Shown piece after piece: positions 8,488 to 16,782 of a stretch of DNA of 64,000 bases (its first letter is position 1; each line of letters begins with the position of its first letter). The DNA is from Streptomyces venezuelae ATCC 10712. Lineage in GTDB: Bacteria; Actinomycetota; Actinomycetes; Streptomycetales; Streptomycetaceae. The notes under the pieces were generated by a model. The model was not told the DNA's origin and did not search any database. It saw nothing but the letters and a program-made list of their open reading frames with translations. Position numbers and translations under genes: made by a program. Location: contig NZ_CP029197.1 in assembly GCF_008639165.1 (NCBI RefSeq), positions 4,840,001 to 4,904,000 of the forward strand, written 5' to 3'.

Positions 8488-9084
8488 TCAGTACTGCTGC
8501 TTGTTGCGGTTGAACCAGGCCGAGCCGTCCGACTTCGCCACGAAGACGATGACGAGGACGCCGAGCGCGAGGCTCACGATGCCGAGCGGCAGCGAGAAGA
8601 GGCTGAACAGCACGCCGATCGACGAGTAGACGATCGTGCCGATCCGGACGCCGTTGCCGCCGGAGCGGAACTTCGCGGCCAGCAGCATGCCGACCACGGC
8701 GAAGATCAGCGAGACGACGCCGGCGCCGATCAGGATGCCCTGACCCATGTCGGCGAACATCTCGGCGTCGGCCGACGAGGCGCCCGACTTCTCCAGCTCG
8801 CTGTCCACGGCGAAGGACAGACCGATCAGCGCGATGGCACCGATCAGGTTGAAGGCGGCGGTGATCCACAGCATCACGCGCGCGGCCTTCACCCCACCGG
8901 GCATCTCCATGGCCATGCCCGGGTAGCCGCCGCCACCGTACGGGGAGACCGGCGGAGCCGCCGGGTAGCCGTAGCCCTGCTGCGGCGGCACGCCCTGGGG
9001 CGCCTGCTGCGGGTAGCCGTAACCGGGCTGCTGGCCCTGGCCCTGCGGCTGGCCGTACGGGTTGTTCGGGTCACCGAAGCTCAT
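8488..9084 (-). CDS. Gly/Pro/Gln-rich small membrane protein
   Basis: 198 aa, ATG start. Residues 1-60 are a low-complexity cytoplasmic tail rich in G, Y, P and Q (GYGYPQQAPQGVPPQQGYGY). Four transmembrane helices follow at roughly 68-95, 112-135, 143-165 and 165-185. No catalytic residues are visible. This tail-plus-four-helix layout is common among Streptomyces membrane proteins of unknown role. It is divergent from folD, with 250 bp between the starts. Confidence 0.8.
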   Translation of the reverse strand: MSFGDPNNPYGQPQGQGQQPGYGYPQQAPQGVPPQQGYGYPAAPPVSPYGGGGYPGMAMEMPGGVKAARVMLWITAAFNLIGAIALIGLSFAVDSELEKSGASSADAEMFADMGQGILIGAGVVSLIFAVVGMLLAAKFRSGGNGVRIGTIVYSSIGVLFSLFSLPLGIVSLALGVLVIVFVAKSDGSAWFNRNKQQY

Positions 9085-9334
9085 CGCGGGTTTCCTCCGT
9101 GAATTTCTCTGTGCGGGGACGACGCGGCCCGCGCGGAGGACTTTTCACGGGATGTGAGCGGATTCCCCCCGGCACTTTCCGCGGTACTTCGCCGATCATC
9201 GTTGTCGTAACGTCGACTTTTTGTCCAGTCGATACGCGTCGGAGTTGTGCAAGTGCAACCCGTCGCTCCGCGCGACCGCCCGCCCGCCACGAGCGAATTG
9301 GAACAACGCGGGGGTCATCCGGGAGGATGTCCGC

Positions 9335-10195
9335 ATGAGCGCCCAGATTCTCGATGGCAAGGCCACCGCAGCCGCGATCAAGTCCGATCTGACCGTCCGT
9401 GTGGCGGCCCTCAAGGAGCAGGGCATCACGCCCGGACTCGGCACCGTCCTCGTCGGTGACGACGCGGCCAGCCAGAAGTACGTGGCCGGCAAGCACCGCG
9501 ACTGCGCGGAGGTCGGCCTGGCCTCGATCCAGCGCACGCTGCCCGCCACCGCCACCCAGGAGGAGATCGAGGCGGTCGTCCGGGAGCTCAACGAGGACCC
9601 GGCCTGCACGGGCTACATCGTCCAGCTGCCGCTGCCCAAGGGCATCGACGAGAACCGCATCCTGGAGCTGATGGACCCGGCCAAGGACGCGGACGGCCTC
9701 CACCCGACCAACCTGGGCCGCCTCGTCCTCAACGAGCCCGCCCCGCTGCCCTGCACGCCGAACGGCGTCATCACGCTGCTCCGCCGCCACGGCGTGGAGA
9801 TCAACGGCGCCGAGGTCGTGGTCGTCGGACGCGGCGTCACCATCGGCCGCCCGATGCCGCTGCTGCTCACCCGCCGCTCCGAGAACGCCACGGTGACCCA
9901 GTGCCACACCGGCACCCGGGACCTCGCCGCGCACCTGCGCAACGCCGACATCATCGTCGCGGCGGCCGGGGTGCCGCACCTGATCAAGCCGGAGGACGTG
10001 AAGCCGGGCGCGGCCGTCCTCGACGTCGGCGTCTCGCGCAACGGCGAGGGCAAGATCGTCGGCGATGTGCACCCCGGCGTCGCCGAGGTCGCCGGCTGGA
10101 TCTCGCCGAACCCCGGCGGTGTCGGCCCGATGACCCGCGCCCAGCTCCTCGTCAACGTCGTCGAGGCCGCCGAGCGCGCGGCCGCGGCGCTCTGA
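9335..10195 (+). CDS. folD: Methylenetetrahydrofolate dehydrogenase/cyclohydrolase
   Basis: 286 aa. It makes 10-formyl-THF from 5,10-methylene-THF (NADP-dependent), supplying PurN and PurH. The substrate domain shows ASQKYVAGKHRDC near 45-58, with the catalytic Lys, and GYIVQLPLPKG. The Rossmann domain shows VVVGRGVTIGRPMPLLL (about 166-182) and the family end motif ISPNPGGVGPMTRAQLL. Length is normal. The start is ATG at 9335, with GGGAGGA upstream. The next gene starts 1 base after the stop. Confidence 0.98.
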   Translation: MSAQILDGKATAAAIKSDLTVRVAALKEQGITPGLGTVLVGDDAASQKYVAGKHRDCAEVGLASIQRTLPATATQEEIEAVVRELNEDPACTGYIVQLPLPKGIDENRILELMDPAKDADGLHPTNLGRLVLNEPAPLPCTPNGVITLLRRHGVEINGAEVVVVGRGVTIGRPMPLLLTRRSENATVTQCHTGTRDLAAHLRNADIIVAAAGVPHLIKPEDVKPGAAVLDVGVSRNGEGKIVGDVHPGVAEVAGWISPNPGGVGPMTRAQLLVNVVEAAERAAAAL

Positions 10196-10196
10196 C

Positions 10197-10805
10197 GTGA
10201 CCGCCGGGTCCCCGGGGACGGCCGGGAAGCCGGACGGGGCGGGCGACGGCGTGGGGGGCGGCGACGGCGACGGGGCGGGCATCGCGGAGGGCGGCGCGTC
10301 GGCCGAGGCCGCCGCTGCCGCTGCCGCTGACGCTCCTGCTTCGGTTCCTGGCGGGCCTGCCGTGACCGACGCGGCCGCCGAGGTTCCGGCGGGCTCCGCC
10401 GGGACCGGCTGGAAGCGGCCCGCGCCCACCCTCACCACCGACACCGCGCGGCCCGAGGGCGGCGGCCGGGCGGCTCCCGGGGACGCGCCCGCGCCCGCGC
10501 GTCAGTGGCCGCTGCTCACCGTGCTCACCCTGGCCGGGATCGGGCTGCTCGTGGTGGGCACGGACCCGTTCCCGCAGGCGTTCCGGATCGGCGCGATGCT
10601 GGTCGGAGCGGCGCTCCTGGTGGGGGCCGTGATGCGCCGGGCGCTGCCCTCGGTGGGCATGCTCGCCGTCCGGTCCCGCTTCACGGACATGATCACGTAC
10701 GGGGTGATGGGTGGCCTGATCGTGCTGCTCGCGCTCATGGTGCAGCCGAAGCCCTGGCTGACGATCCCGTTCCTGGAGGAAGTCCTCCACCTGACGGTCA
10801 CCTAG
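10197..10805 (+). CDS. DUF3017 membrane protein
   Basis: 202 aa from GTG at 10197, one base after the folD stop, so probably cotranslated. Residues 1-95 are low-complexity Gly/Ala/Pro/Asp sequence. The conserved DUF3017 part starts near TARPEGGGRAAPGDAPAPAR and holds three transmembrane helices with VGMLAVRSRFTD between helices 2 and 3. GTG at 10363 is an alternative start that would give the usual compact length. A protein of this kind follows folD in many Streptomyces. Function unknown. Confidence 0.8.
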   Translation: MTAGSPGTAGKPDGAGDGVGGGDGDGAGIAEGGASAEAAAAAAADAPASVPGGPAVTDAAAEVPAGSAGTGWKRPAPTLTTDTARPEGGGRAAPGDAPAPARQWPLLTVLTLAGIGLLVVGTDPFPQAFRIGAMLVGAALLVGAVMRRALPSVGMLAVRSRFTDMITYGVMGGLIVLLALMVQPKPWLTIPFLEEVLHLTVT

Positions 10806-10823
10806 CCCGGACCGTCCTGGCGC

Positions 10824-10859
10824 GACGCCCGCCCTCTCCCCCGTGGGAGGGCGGGCGTC
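10824..10859 (+). terminator. Terminator of folD-DUF3017
   Basis: A 13-bp GC-rich inverted repeat (10824-10836 and 10847-10859) with a 10-base loop lies 18 bases past the DUF3017 stop. No T-run, as usual for Streptomyces. Confidence 0.75.
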
Positions 10860-11046
10860 GCTGCGATCAAGAGTCATGTACGTGCCAAGGGTGGTTCAAG
10901 GCCCGTCGGTGCGCTGTGGCACGGAAGTGACCATTCCGGTACCTCGGCCGCGCATCCGGGGCGCGCGACGGCCCCGGACCTGCCATCCTTCGGTGCAGCA
11001 GGGAGGGCACGGGAGCCACGGGAGCCACGGACAAGGGGGGGCCGCC

Positions 11047-12192
11047 ATGCCTGGCTGGAAGGCGCTGCCGGACGAACTCGACCCGGACGTCCGCGCGTTC
11101 ACGGAGCGGCTGCGCCGACTCGTCGACCGCAGCGGCCTCGGCGTGAGCGCCGTCGCCGAGCGCACCGGGCACGAACGGGCCGCGTGGGACCGGTATCTGA
11201 ACGCCCGCCAGTCGGCACCCCGGAGCGCCGTGGTGGCCCTCGCGGAGGTGACCGGAAGCGACCCGGCGGCCCTCGCGACCGACTGGGAGCGCGCGGACCG
11301 CGCCTGGACCCGCGCCGAGGCCCTCGCGGGGAGCCGGGAGAGGGCGACCCCACCCGAGGCCACCGCCCCGGGCCCCGTCGCCCGCCCGGCCGACGACGAC
11401 GGCCCCGGCACCCACCGCGTCGGCGGCGACGGCCCCGGCACCCACCGCGTCGGCGACGACGGCCCCGGCACCCACCGCGTCGGCGACGACCGCACCATGG
11501 AGATCCGGCGCCTCGACCGGACTCCAGGGGCGGCGCCGTCCCCGTCCGGCCCCGCCGGAACCGAGCCCCGCGCCCCCGCCGGGCCCGCGCCCCGTGACGC
11601 CATCGGGACCGAGCCCCGCGACCCCGCCGCACGCGCGCCCCGTCGCCCCGAAGCCTCCGCCCCCGCCGCCTCCCCCCGGCGGACCGTTCTGCTCTACGCC
11701 GTCGGCGTGCTCGGTGCGCTGCTCGTCGTCACCGCCGCCCTGCTCCTCGTCGACCTCGGCGGCTCCGGCGGCGGGGCCGCCCCCGTGGCCGCCCCGCCCC
11801 CCAGCACCGCCCCGCCCACCACCCAGCGCGCCAGCCTCCCCCCGGGGGTCGGCTGTTCGGGGCCCGACTGCACCGGACGGGACCCGGAGGCCATGGGGTG
11901 CGGCGGCCCCCTCGCCACCACCGTCGCCCGCGCCCGCGTCGGCACCGCGCGGGTCGAGGTCCGCTACAGCGCCACCTGCGCGGCCGCCTGGGCCCGGATC
12001 ACCGGCGCCGCGCCCGGCGACACCGTGAGCGTCGAGGCCGGCGGCGCCGCGCGGCGCGCCACCGTCGCTCCCGGCGCGGCGGCCGCCGAGACCGACGCGT
12101 ACACCTCGATGCTCGCCGTGGACTCCGGTACGGCCGCCAAGGCCTGCGGCACCCTGGTGAGCGGCAGCCGGGGCTGCACGGCGAAGCCCTGA
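11047..12192 (+). CDS. HTH-membrane-DUF2690 protein
   Basis: 381 aa. Residues 1-80 are an Xre-like HTH (FTERLRRLVDRSGLGVSAVA..). Residues 80-210 are a disordered linker holding three identical repeats. One transmembrane helix lies near 217-240 (LYAVGVLGALLVVTAALLLV). The outside C terminus matches DUF2690, with paired cysteines (VGCSGPDCTGRDPEAMGCG; SATCAAAW). It is therefore an inner-membrane one-pass protein with a cytoplasmic DNA-binding head and a secreted domain, which suggests transmembrane signalling. ATG at 11047 follows a purine-rich stretch. Confidence 0.8.
   Translation: MPGWKALPDELDPDVRAFTERLRRLVDRSGLGVSAVAERTGHERAAWDRYLNARQSAPRSAVVALAEVTGSDPAALATDWERADRAWTRAEALAGSRERATPPEATAPGPVARPADDDGPGTHRVGGDGPGTHRVGDDGPGTHRVGDDRTMEIRRLDRTPGAAPSPSGPAGTEPRAPAGPAPRDAIGTEPRDPAARAPRRPEASAPAASPRRTVLLYAVGVLGALLVVTAALLLVDLGGSGGGAAPVAAPPPSTAPPTTQRASLPPGVGCSGPDCTGRDPEAMGCGGPLATTVARARVGTARVEVRYSATCAAAWARITGAAPGDTVSVEAGGAARRATVAPGAAAAETDAYTSMLAVDSGTAAKACGTLVSGSRGCTAKP
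11401..11490 (+). repeat. 30-bp coding tandem repeat, three copies
   Basis: Units at 11401-11430, 11431-11460 and 11461-11490 differ at a single base and encode GPGTHRVG(G/D)D. They lie in the linker of the HTH-DUF2690 protein. Confidence 0.9.
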
Positions 12193-12371
12193 CGGAGTAC
12201 CGCGTACGGGCGGCAGTGAGCCGGACCACAAGGGGGTGGGGATTCAGCGGGGTCCGGGTCGGATAGCCTGACCGCTGGATATCTCTTCATGTCGAGACAC
12301 CGATCGATCAAGAGAGCTATCCCGCACCAGGGGCAGGGACCCCCACCGCCAGCTGTCTTACGGAGATCGCC

Positions 12372-13361
12372 ATGACCCGCACTCCCGTGAATGTCACCGT
12401 CACCGGCGCGGCCGGCCAGATCGGCTACGCGCTGCTCTTCCGCATCGCCTCCGGCCACCTGCTCGGCGCGGACGTGCCGGTCAAGCTGCGCCTCCTCGAG
12501 ATCCCGCAGGGCGTGAAGGCCGCCGAGGGCACCGCCATGGAGCTCGACGACTGCGCCTTCCCGCTGCTCAAGGGCATCGACATCTTCGACGACCCGAACC
12601 AGGGCTTCGAGGGCGCGAACGTGGCCCTGCTCGTGGGCGCCCGCCCGCGGACCAAGGGCATGGAGCGCGGTGACCTGCTCGCCGCCAACGGCGGCATCTT
12701 CAAGCCGCAGGGCAAGGCCATCAACGACCACGCCGCGGACGACATCAAGGTCCTCGTCGTGGGCAACCCGGCCAACACCAACGCCCTGATCGCCCAGGCC
12801 GCCGCCCCGGACGTGCCGGCCGAGCGCTTCACCGCGATGACCCGCCTGGACCACAACCGCGCGCTGTCGCAGCTCGCCGCGAAGACCGGCACCTCGGTCG
12901 AGGACATCAAGCGCCTCACCATCTGGGGCAACCACTCGGCGACCCAGTACCCGGACATCTTCCACGCGGAGATCGCCGGCAAGAACGCCGCCGAGGTCGT
13001 CAACGACGAGGCGTGGCTGGCCGACACCTTCATCCCGACGGTCGCCAAGCGCGGCGCCGCGATCATCGAGGCCCGTGGCGCGTCCTCCGCCGCCTCGGCC
13101 GCGAACGCCGCCATCGACCACGTCCACACCTGGGTCAACGGCACCGCCGCGGGCGACTGGACCTCCATGGGCATCCCGTCGGACGGCTCGTACGGCGTCC
13201 CGGAGGGCCTCATCTCCTCCTTCCCCGTGACCTGCGCGAACGGCACGTACGAGATCGTCCAGGGCCTGGAGATCAACGACTTCTCCCGCACCCGCATCGA
13301 CGCCTCCGTGGCGGAGCTCGCCGAGGAGCGCGACGCGGTCCGCGAGCTCGGCCTCATCTGA
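12372..13361 (+). CDS. mdh: Malate dehydrogenase
   Basis: 329 aa, NAD-dependent malate/oxaloacetate interconversion of the TCA cycle. The NAD loop GAAGQIGYALLFRIASG lies at 10-26, the substrate Arg in GARPRTKGMERGDL, NPANTNALIAQ near 132, and the catalytic His in IWGNHSATQYPD near 190. Length and sequence are typical of the actinobacterial LDH-like MDH group. ATG at 12372 is preceded by ACGGAGA. The upstream 178 bp carry a possible -10 (TAGCCT near 12267) and an imperfect dyad (TCTCTTCATGTCGAGACA, 12283-12300). It has its own terminator, so it is monocistronic. Confidence 0.98.
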   Translation: MTRTPVNVTVTGAAGQIGYALLFRIASGHLLGADVPVKLRLLEIPQGVKAAEGTAMELDDCAFPLLKGIDIFDDPNQGFEGANVALLVGARPRTKGMERGDLLAANGGIFKPQGKAINDHAADDIKVLVVGNPANTNALIAQAAAPDVPAERFTAMTRLDHNRALSQLAAKTGTSVEDIKRLTIWGNHSATQYPDIFHAEIAGKNAAEVVNDEAWLADTFIPTVAKRGAAIIEARGASSAASAANAAIDHVHTWVNGTAAGDWTSMGIPSDGSYGVPEGLISSFPVTCANGTYEIVQGLEINDFSRTRIDASVAELAEERDAVRELGLI

Positions 13362-13380
13362 GCCTCCGGCTCCACACTCC

Positions 13381-13430
13381 CGGCGCCCCCGGGCCGTACG
13401 ACCGACCGTACGGCCCGGGGGCGCCGTTTT
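13381..13430 (+). terminator. Intrinsic terminator of mdh
   Basis: A perfect 20-bp stem (13381-13400 and 13407-13426) with a 6-base loop, followed by TTTT at 13427-13430. This is the clearest classical Rho-independent terminator in the window. Confidence 0.95.
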
Positions 13431-13527
13431 CGCGGTCGAAACGGGACCCCGACTCCCCTATGCTGTCCCCCCGGTTCACGGCCAAGTGGGCCGTAAACCT
13501 GGGAAGTTACCCACCATCGGGGGAGTT

Positions 13528-15264
13528 TTGGCGCAATCGTTCTTACCTCAGCAGCCGGGGCAGCCACCGAACACGTCACCGCCGGTCCGTTCACCGGCGT
13601 CCAGCGAGGCGACCCGGCTGCTCTGCGCCGGCACCTACCTCGACGACGGGTTCCGCGACGCGGTCATCGACCAGCTGTACGTCCACGAGGAACGGTTCGC
13701 CGCCCCCTCGCTCGGCTACGACGCGAGCCGCGTCCTCGCCCACGCGCTCCGGGCCCGCCGCGTCGAACTCGCCTGGGCCGCCGGCATCCTCGCCCTGTGG
13801 ATCGTCGCCGTGCCGCTCACCAAGGGCCTGATCGTCCTCCTGATCGTGCCGTTCCTGGTACTCGGCCTGGCCCGCTGGATCCGCGGCCGGTCCGCCACCG
13901 CGCCCGTCTTCCGCGTGGTCCCCGCCTTCCTGCTGCGCTGGTACGGGCGGCTCATGCTCCTCCAGTCCGCCCTGCTGCTCCTCACCCTCGTCCTCGGCGA
14001 CGACGAGTCCGGCTGGGAGTTCCTCGGGGAGACCGGCGAGGCGGGGCAGTTCGTCGGCCTCGCCGTCGAACTCGCCGCCCAGGAGATGTGGGGCATCGGC
14101 ACGCTGGAGGTGTGGATCACCATCGCCGTGCCGCTGCTCGTGGCCTGGGCGGTCGCCACCCAGCGCGGCCAGTTCGCCCGCGCGCTCACCCACGAGCTGT
14201 CCCGGGACCGCTTCCCCGATCTGCGCTCCGACCCCGCCGAGCAGGCCGAGGGCGCCCGGTTCCGCAGGCTGCGCGACCGCATCCGCACCGAGCAGCACGC
14301 GCGGCTCGTCATGTACGGCGCCGACGACCCGTTCTGCGGGGCGGGCGAGCCGTACGAGCCCTGGTCGCTCTCCATCGAACTGCGGCCCCGCAAGGACCTC
14401 GACGGCGGCACGCCCGAACCCCTCGACAACAGCGCCATCATGCGGCACGTCGCCCCGCTCGTGGAGGCGCTCCGGGTGCCCTCGCCGCACGGCGCGCCCC
14501 AGATCCAGGCCGCGGTACGGGACCGGCTGCGCGAGCTGGAGATCGACGAGGTCGTCTTCCTGCCGGTCGACGGCCTGCCGGCCCGCGACGCCGCCCCGTA
14601 CAGCCCCGAGGGATTCGAGTCGCACCGCTCCGGCGCCATCGAGGAGGGCGGCGAGACCCGCCGCCACTTCCTGCGCGTCCGGGTCGGCGGCTGGGGCGAG
14701 GAGATCGTCACCACGGTCTTCGTCCGCGTCCACACCCAGGGCGGCATGCTGATGCTGGAGGTCGCCCCGCACGTGCTGCGGCCGGTGAAGCCGCTCTACC
14801 GGTACGCCGACCGGATCGCCCACCGCTACCGGCACAACCACCGCTTCGGGCGGGCCGTGTGGGCCCTGGGGCAGACCCCGCGCTCCGCCGGGCAGGCCCT
14901 GGTCACGCTCGGGCGCTCGCTCGGCCACGCCTGGCGGCTGCTCACCGCGGGGCACGCCCACGCGCTGCCCGAGGGCCCCGAGGTCTCCGTCCGCGAGCTC
15001 GGCTCCGACGACGAGGCCTCCCTCTTCCAGGAGATGGACGTCAGCCGCTACCTGAAGAGCGTGCAGGACCGGGTCGCGAACGGCGTGACGGTCGCGCTCC
15101 GCGCCGCCGGGTACGAGACCGCCGAGTTCGAGCAGAAGATCGTGCACGTCGCCGAGGGCGGCACGTTCATCGAGAACTCCAAGGGCAACGTCACCCTCGG
15201 CCACCACAACACCGTCACCAGCAAGATCGTCACCAGTACGACCACCGGAGGAAACCGTGGCTGA
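13528..15264 (+). CDS. Membrane protein with C-terminal RHIM-like motif
   Basis: 578 aa from TTG at 13528 (GGGGGAG just upstream; GTG at 13486 also in frame). Four hydrophobic helices lie in the first ~210 residues (AAGILALWIVAVPLTKGLIV; RLMLLQSALLLLTLVLG; VWITIAVPLLVAWAV). A soluble region of about 330 residues follows, of no family I know. The last 27 residues contain KGNVTLGHHNTVTSK (552-566), an echo of RHIM cores of the form (V/I)-x-(I/L)-G-x-x-N. The next gene carries almost the same motif and overlaps this one by 8 bases. I infer a membrane-bound partner in an amyloid-type signalling pair. The biochemical role is unknown. Confidence 0.75.
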   Translation: MAQSFLPQQPGQPPNTSPPVRSPASSEATRLLCAGTYLDDGFRDAVIDQLYVHEERFAAPSLGYDASRVLAHALRARRVELAWAAGILALWIVAVPLTKGLIVLLIVPFLVLGLARWIRGRSATAPVFRVVPAFLLRWYGRLMLLQSALLLLTLVLGDDESGWEFLGETGEAGQFVGLAVELAAQEMWGIGTLEVWITIAVPLLVAWAVATQRGQFARALTHELSRDRFPDLRSDPAEQAEGARFRRLRDRIRTEQHARLVMYGADDPFCGAGEPYEPWSLSIELRPRKDLDGGTPEPLDNSAIMRHVAPLVEALRVPSPHGAPQIQAAVRDRLRELEIDEVVFLPVDGLPARDAAPYSPEGFESHRSGAIEEGGETRRHFLRVRVGGWGEEIVTTVFVRVHTQGGMLMLEVAPHVLRPVKPLYRYADRIAHRYRHNHRFGRAVWALGQTPRSAGQALVTLGRSLGHAWRLLTAGHAHALPEGPEVSVRELGSDDEASLFQEMDVSRYLKSVQDRVANGVTVALRAAGYETAEFEQKIVHVAEGGTFIENSKGNVTLGHHNTVTSKIVTSTTTGGNRG

Positions 15265-15673
15265 CACCGGGAGCACGAACGGCACCGAGAACGGCACCGG
15301 CGTCGACCGGGCCGCCGCCCGGGGCGCGATCCACGTCACCAACACCGGCGGCAACGTCACCATCGGCGACCACAACACCGTGACCAGCACGGTGACCGGC
15401 GCCGCGCCGGACCGCGACCCCCGGCAGGAGGCGCTGCTCCAGGCCATCCGCAAGCTCCGCGCCGACCTCGGCGGAATCGTCCCTTCCGAGCAGACCGCCG
15501 CGCTCGACGGCGAACTCGCCGACGCCGAGGAGGAGATCGAGGACCTCGGCCGGGCGGACACCGCTCGGCTGACCCGACTGCGGCGCGCCCTCACGGACGC
15601 CGGCGCGGTGACCGGAATCCTCGCCTCGGGCGTGGCCGTCGGCCAGGCCGTCGGCACCCTGCTCGGAGGGTGA
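15257..15673 (+). CDS. Small protein with N-terminal RHIM-like motif
   Basis: 138 aa from GTG at 15257, starting inside the end of the previous gene. Residues 31-44 read GGNVTIGDHNTVTS and match the C-terminal motif of the upstream protein in 11 of 14 positions (offset by its KGNVTLG). Residues 55-115 form a charged, probably coiled-coil or helical stretch (EALLQAIRKLRADLGGI; AEEEIEDLGRADTARLTRLRR). The end is a small hydrophobic helix (AVTGILASGVAVGQAVGTLL), as in effector or adaptor proteins that touch membranes. Likely an adaptor or effector of the cassette; function inferred only. Confidence 0.75.
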   Translation: MADTGSTNGTENGTGVDRAAARGAIHVTNTGGNVTIGDHNTVTSTVTGAAPDRDPRQEALLQAIRKLRADLGGIVPSEQTAALDGELADAEEEIEDLGRADTARLTRLRRALTDAGAVTGILASGVAVGQAVGTLLGG

Positions 15674-15674
15674 G

Positions 15675-16736
15675 ATGAGCGGCTACGGGGGCGGTGGGCG
15701 GGGCAGGGCCCACTGGAACGACGAGACGCAGAGCTGGGAGAGCGAGGGAACGACCCCGGCCGGGGGCACGGACGGCGCGGACTCCGTGGCCGGGGGCGCG
15801 GGCGGTGTGGACTCTCCGGCCGGGGGCACGGACGGCGCCGGCCCGCTCGTACCCCTGCCGTCCCCGCCGCCGCCGACGTACGCCCCGGGGCCGCCGCCCG
15901 AGCACACCCCCGGGCACGTCCCCCCGTACGGCCCCGAGCACGCCCCCGTGTACGTGCCCGAGACGGGCGGCTGGCAGTACGGCCCGGCCGGTGGCGGCAC
16001 CCCGGAGGCCCGGCCGCCGCGCTCCCGGACCGCCGTCGCGGCGGGGGTCGCCGCGGCGGTCCTCGCGGCCGGCTCGGTGGGCGGCTGGCTGCTCTGGCGC
16101 GGGGACGGCGGCGCCGAGGGCGCGGCGGGCCCCGCGGCCTCCGTCTCCGTCTCGGACGGGACCACGCCGACCGGCGAACCGACGGCGGACCCGACCGCCG
16201 ACCCGACGTCGGGCCCGACATCCGGGACGCCGTCGGACGGACCGTCGTCCGCCGGCCCGTCCGACGGCGTCCCGGGCGGCGCGCCGCCGGCCGGCTACCG
16301 CGTCCTCAAGGACCTCAAGGGCTTCACCATCGCCGTCCCCGACGGCTGGCACCGTACGGAGTCCGACGACGGCGTCTTCTACAACGCGCCGGACGGCCGG
16401 AGCCTGCTCCAGGTCTTCGTCGTCACCGAGCCCGGCCTGACCCCGTACGAGGCCCTGCGCGCGGCCTCGGAGAACGGCCGTACCACCAAGCCCGGTTACC
16501 AGCAGCTCGGCCTCGAACGGATCACCGGTGAACCGGGCGTCCCGGCCGACACGGCCGAGCTCGTGTACGCCTACACGCGGGACGACGGCAGCCGCCGCAA
16601 GGTCGTCGACCGGGCCTTCACGGCCGAGGACGGCAACCACTACGCCGTCCTGGCCGCCGGCCCGGAGACGGACTGGCCGAAGCAGCGCACATCCCTGAGC
16701 GTGGCGCTCAGGTTCTTCCGCCCCGGCGCGTACTGA
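15675..16736 (+). CDS. Membrane-anchored protein, third gene of RHIM-like cassette
   Basis: 353 aa, ATG one base after the previous stop. The N terminus has the WNDETQSWE motif seen in many Streptomyces proteins, then ~90 residues of Pro/Gly repeats. A transmembrane helix lies near 118-136 (AAGVAAAVLAAGSVGGWLLW), then a Thr/Ser/Pro linker. An extracellular domain follows (about 210-353, starting YRVLKDLKGFTIAVPDGWHR) that resembles lipoprotein-like or PsbP-like folds. The last part contains QVFVVTEPGLTPYEAL. No catalytic motif. Tight spacing puts it in one operon with the two RHIM-like genes, but the link may be only positional. Confidence 0.75.
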   Translation: MSGYGGGGRGRAHWNDETQSWESEGTTPAGGTDGADSVAGGAGGVDSPAGGTDGAGPLVPLPSPPPPTYAPGPPPEHTPGHVPPYGPEHAPVYVPETGGWQYGPAGGGTPEARPPRSRTAVAAGVAAAVLAAGSVGGWLLWRGDGGAEGAAGPAASVSVSDGTTPTGEPTADPTADPTSGPTSGTPSDGPSSAGPSDGVPGGAPPAGYRVLKDLKGFTIAVPDGWHRTESDDGVFYNAPDGRSLLQVFVVTEPGLTPYEALRAASENGRTTKPGYQQLGLERITGEPGVPADTAELVYAYTRDDGSRRKVVDRAFTAEDGNHYAVLAAGPETDWPKQRTSLSVALRFFRPGAY

Positions 16737-16768
16737 GGGGCGCGGGGGCCGTGGGCCGCCCGCGCCCC
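16737..16768. terminator. Terminator between convergent genes
   Basis: GGGGCGCGGG (16737-16746) pairs with 16759-16768, with an inner GGCC/GGCC stem and a GTG loop. It lies right after the stop at 16736 and before the opposite-strand stop at 16783. Confidence 0.65.
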
Positions 16769-16782
16769 GAGGACGCCGTCCC

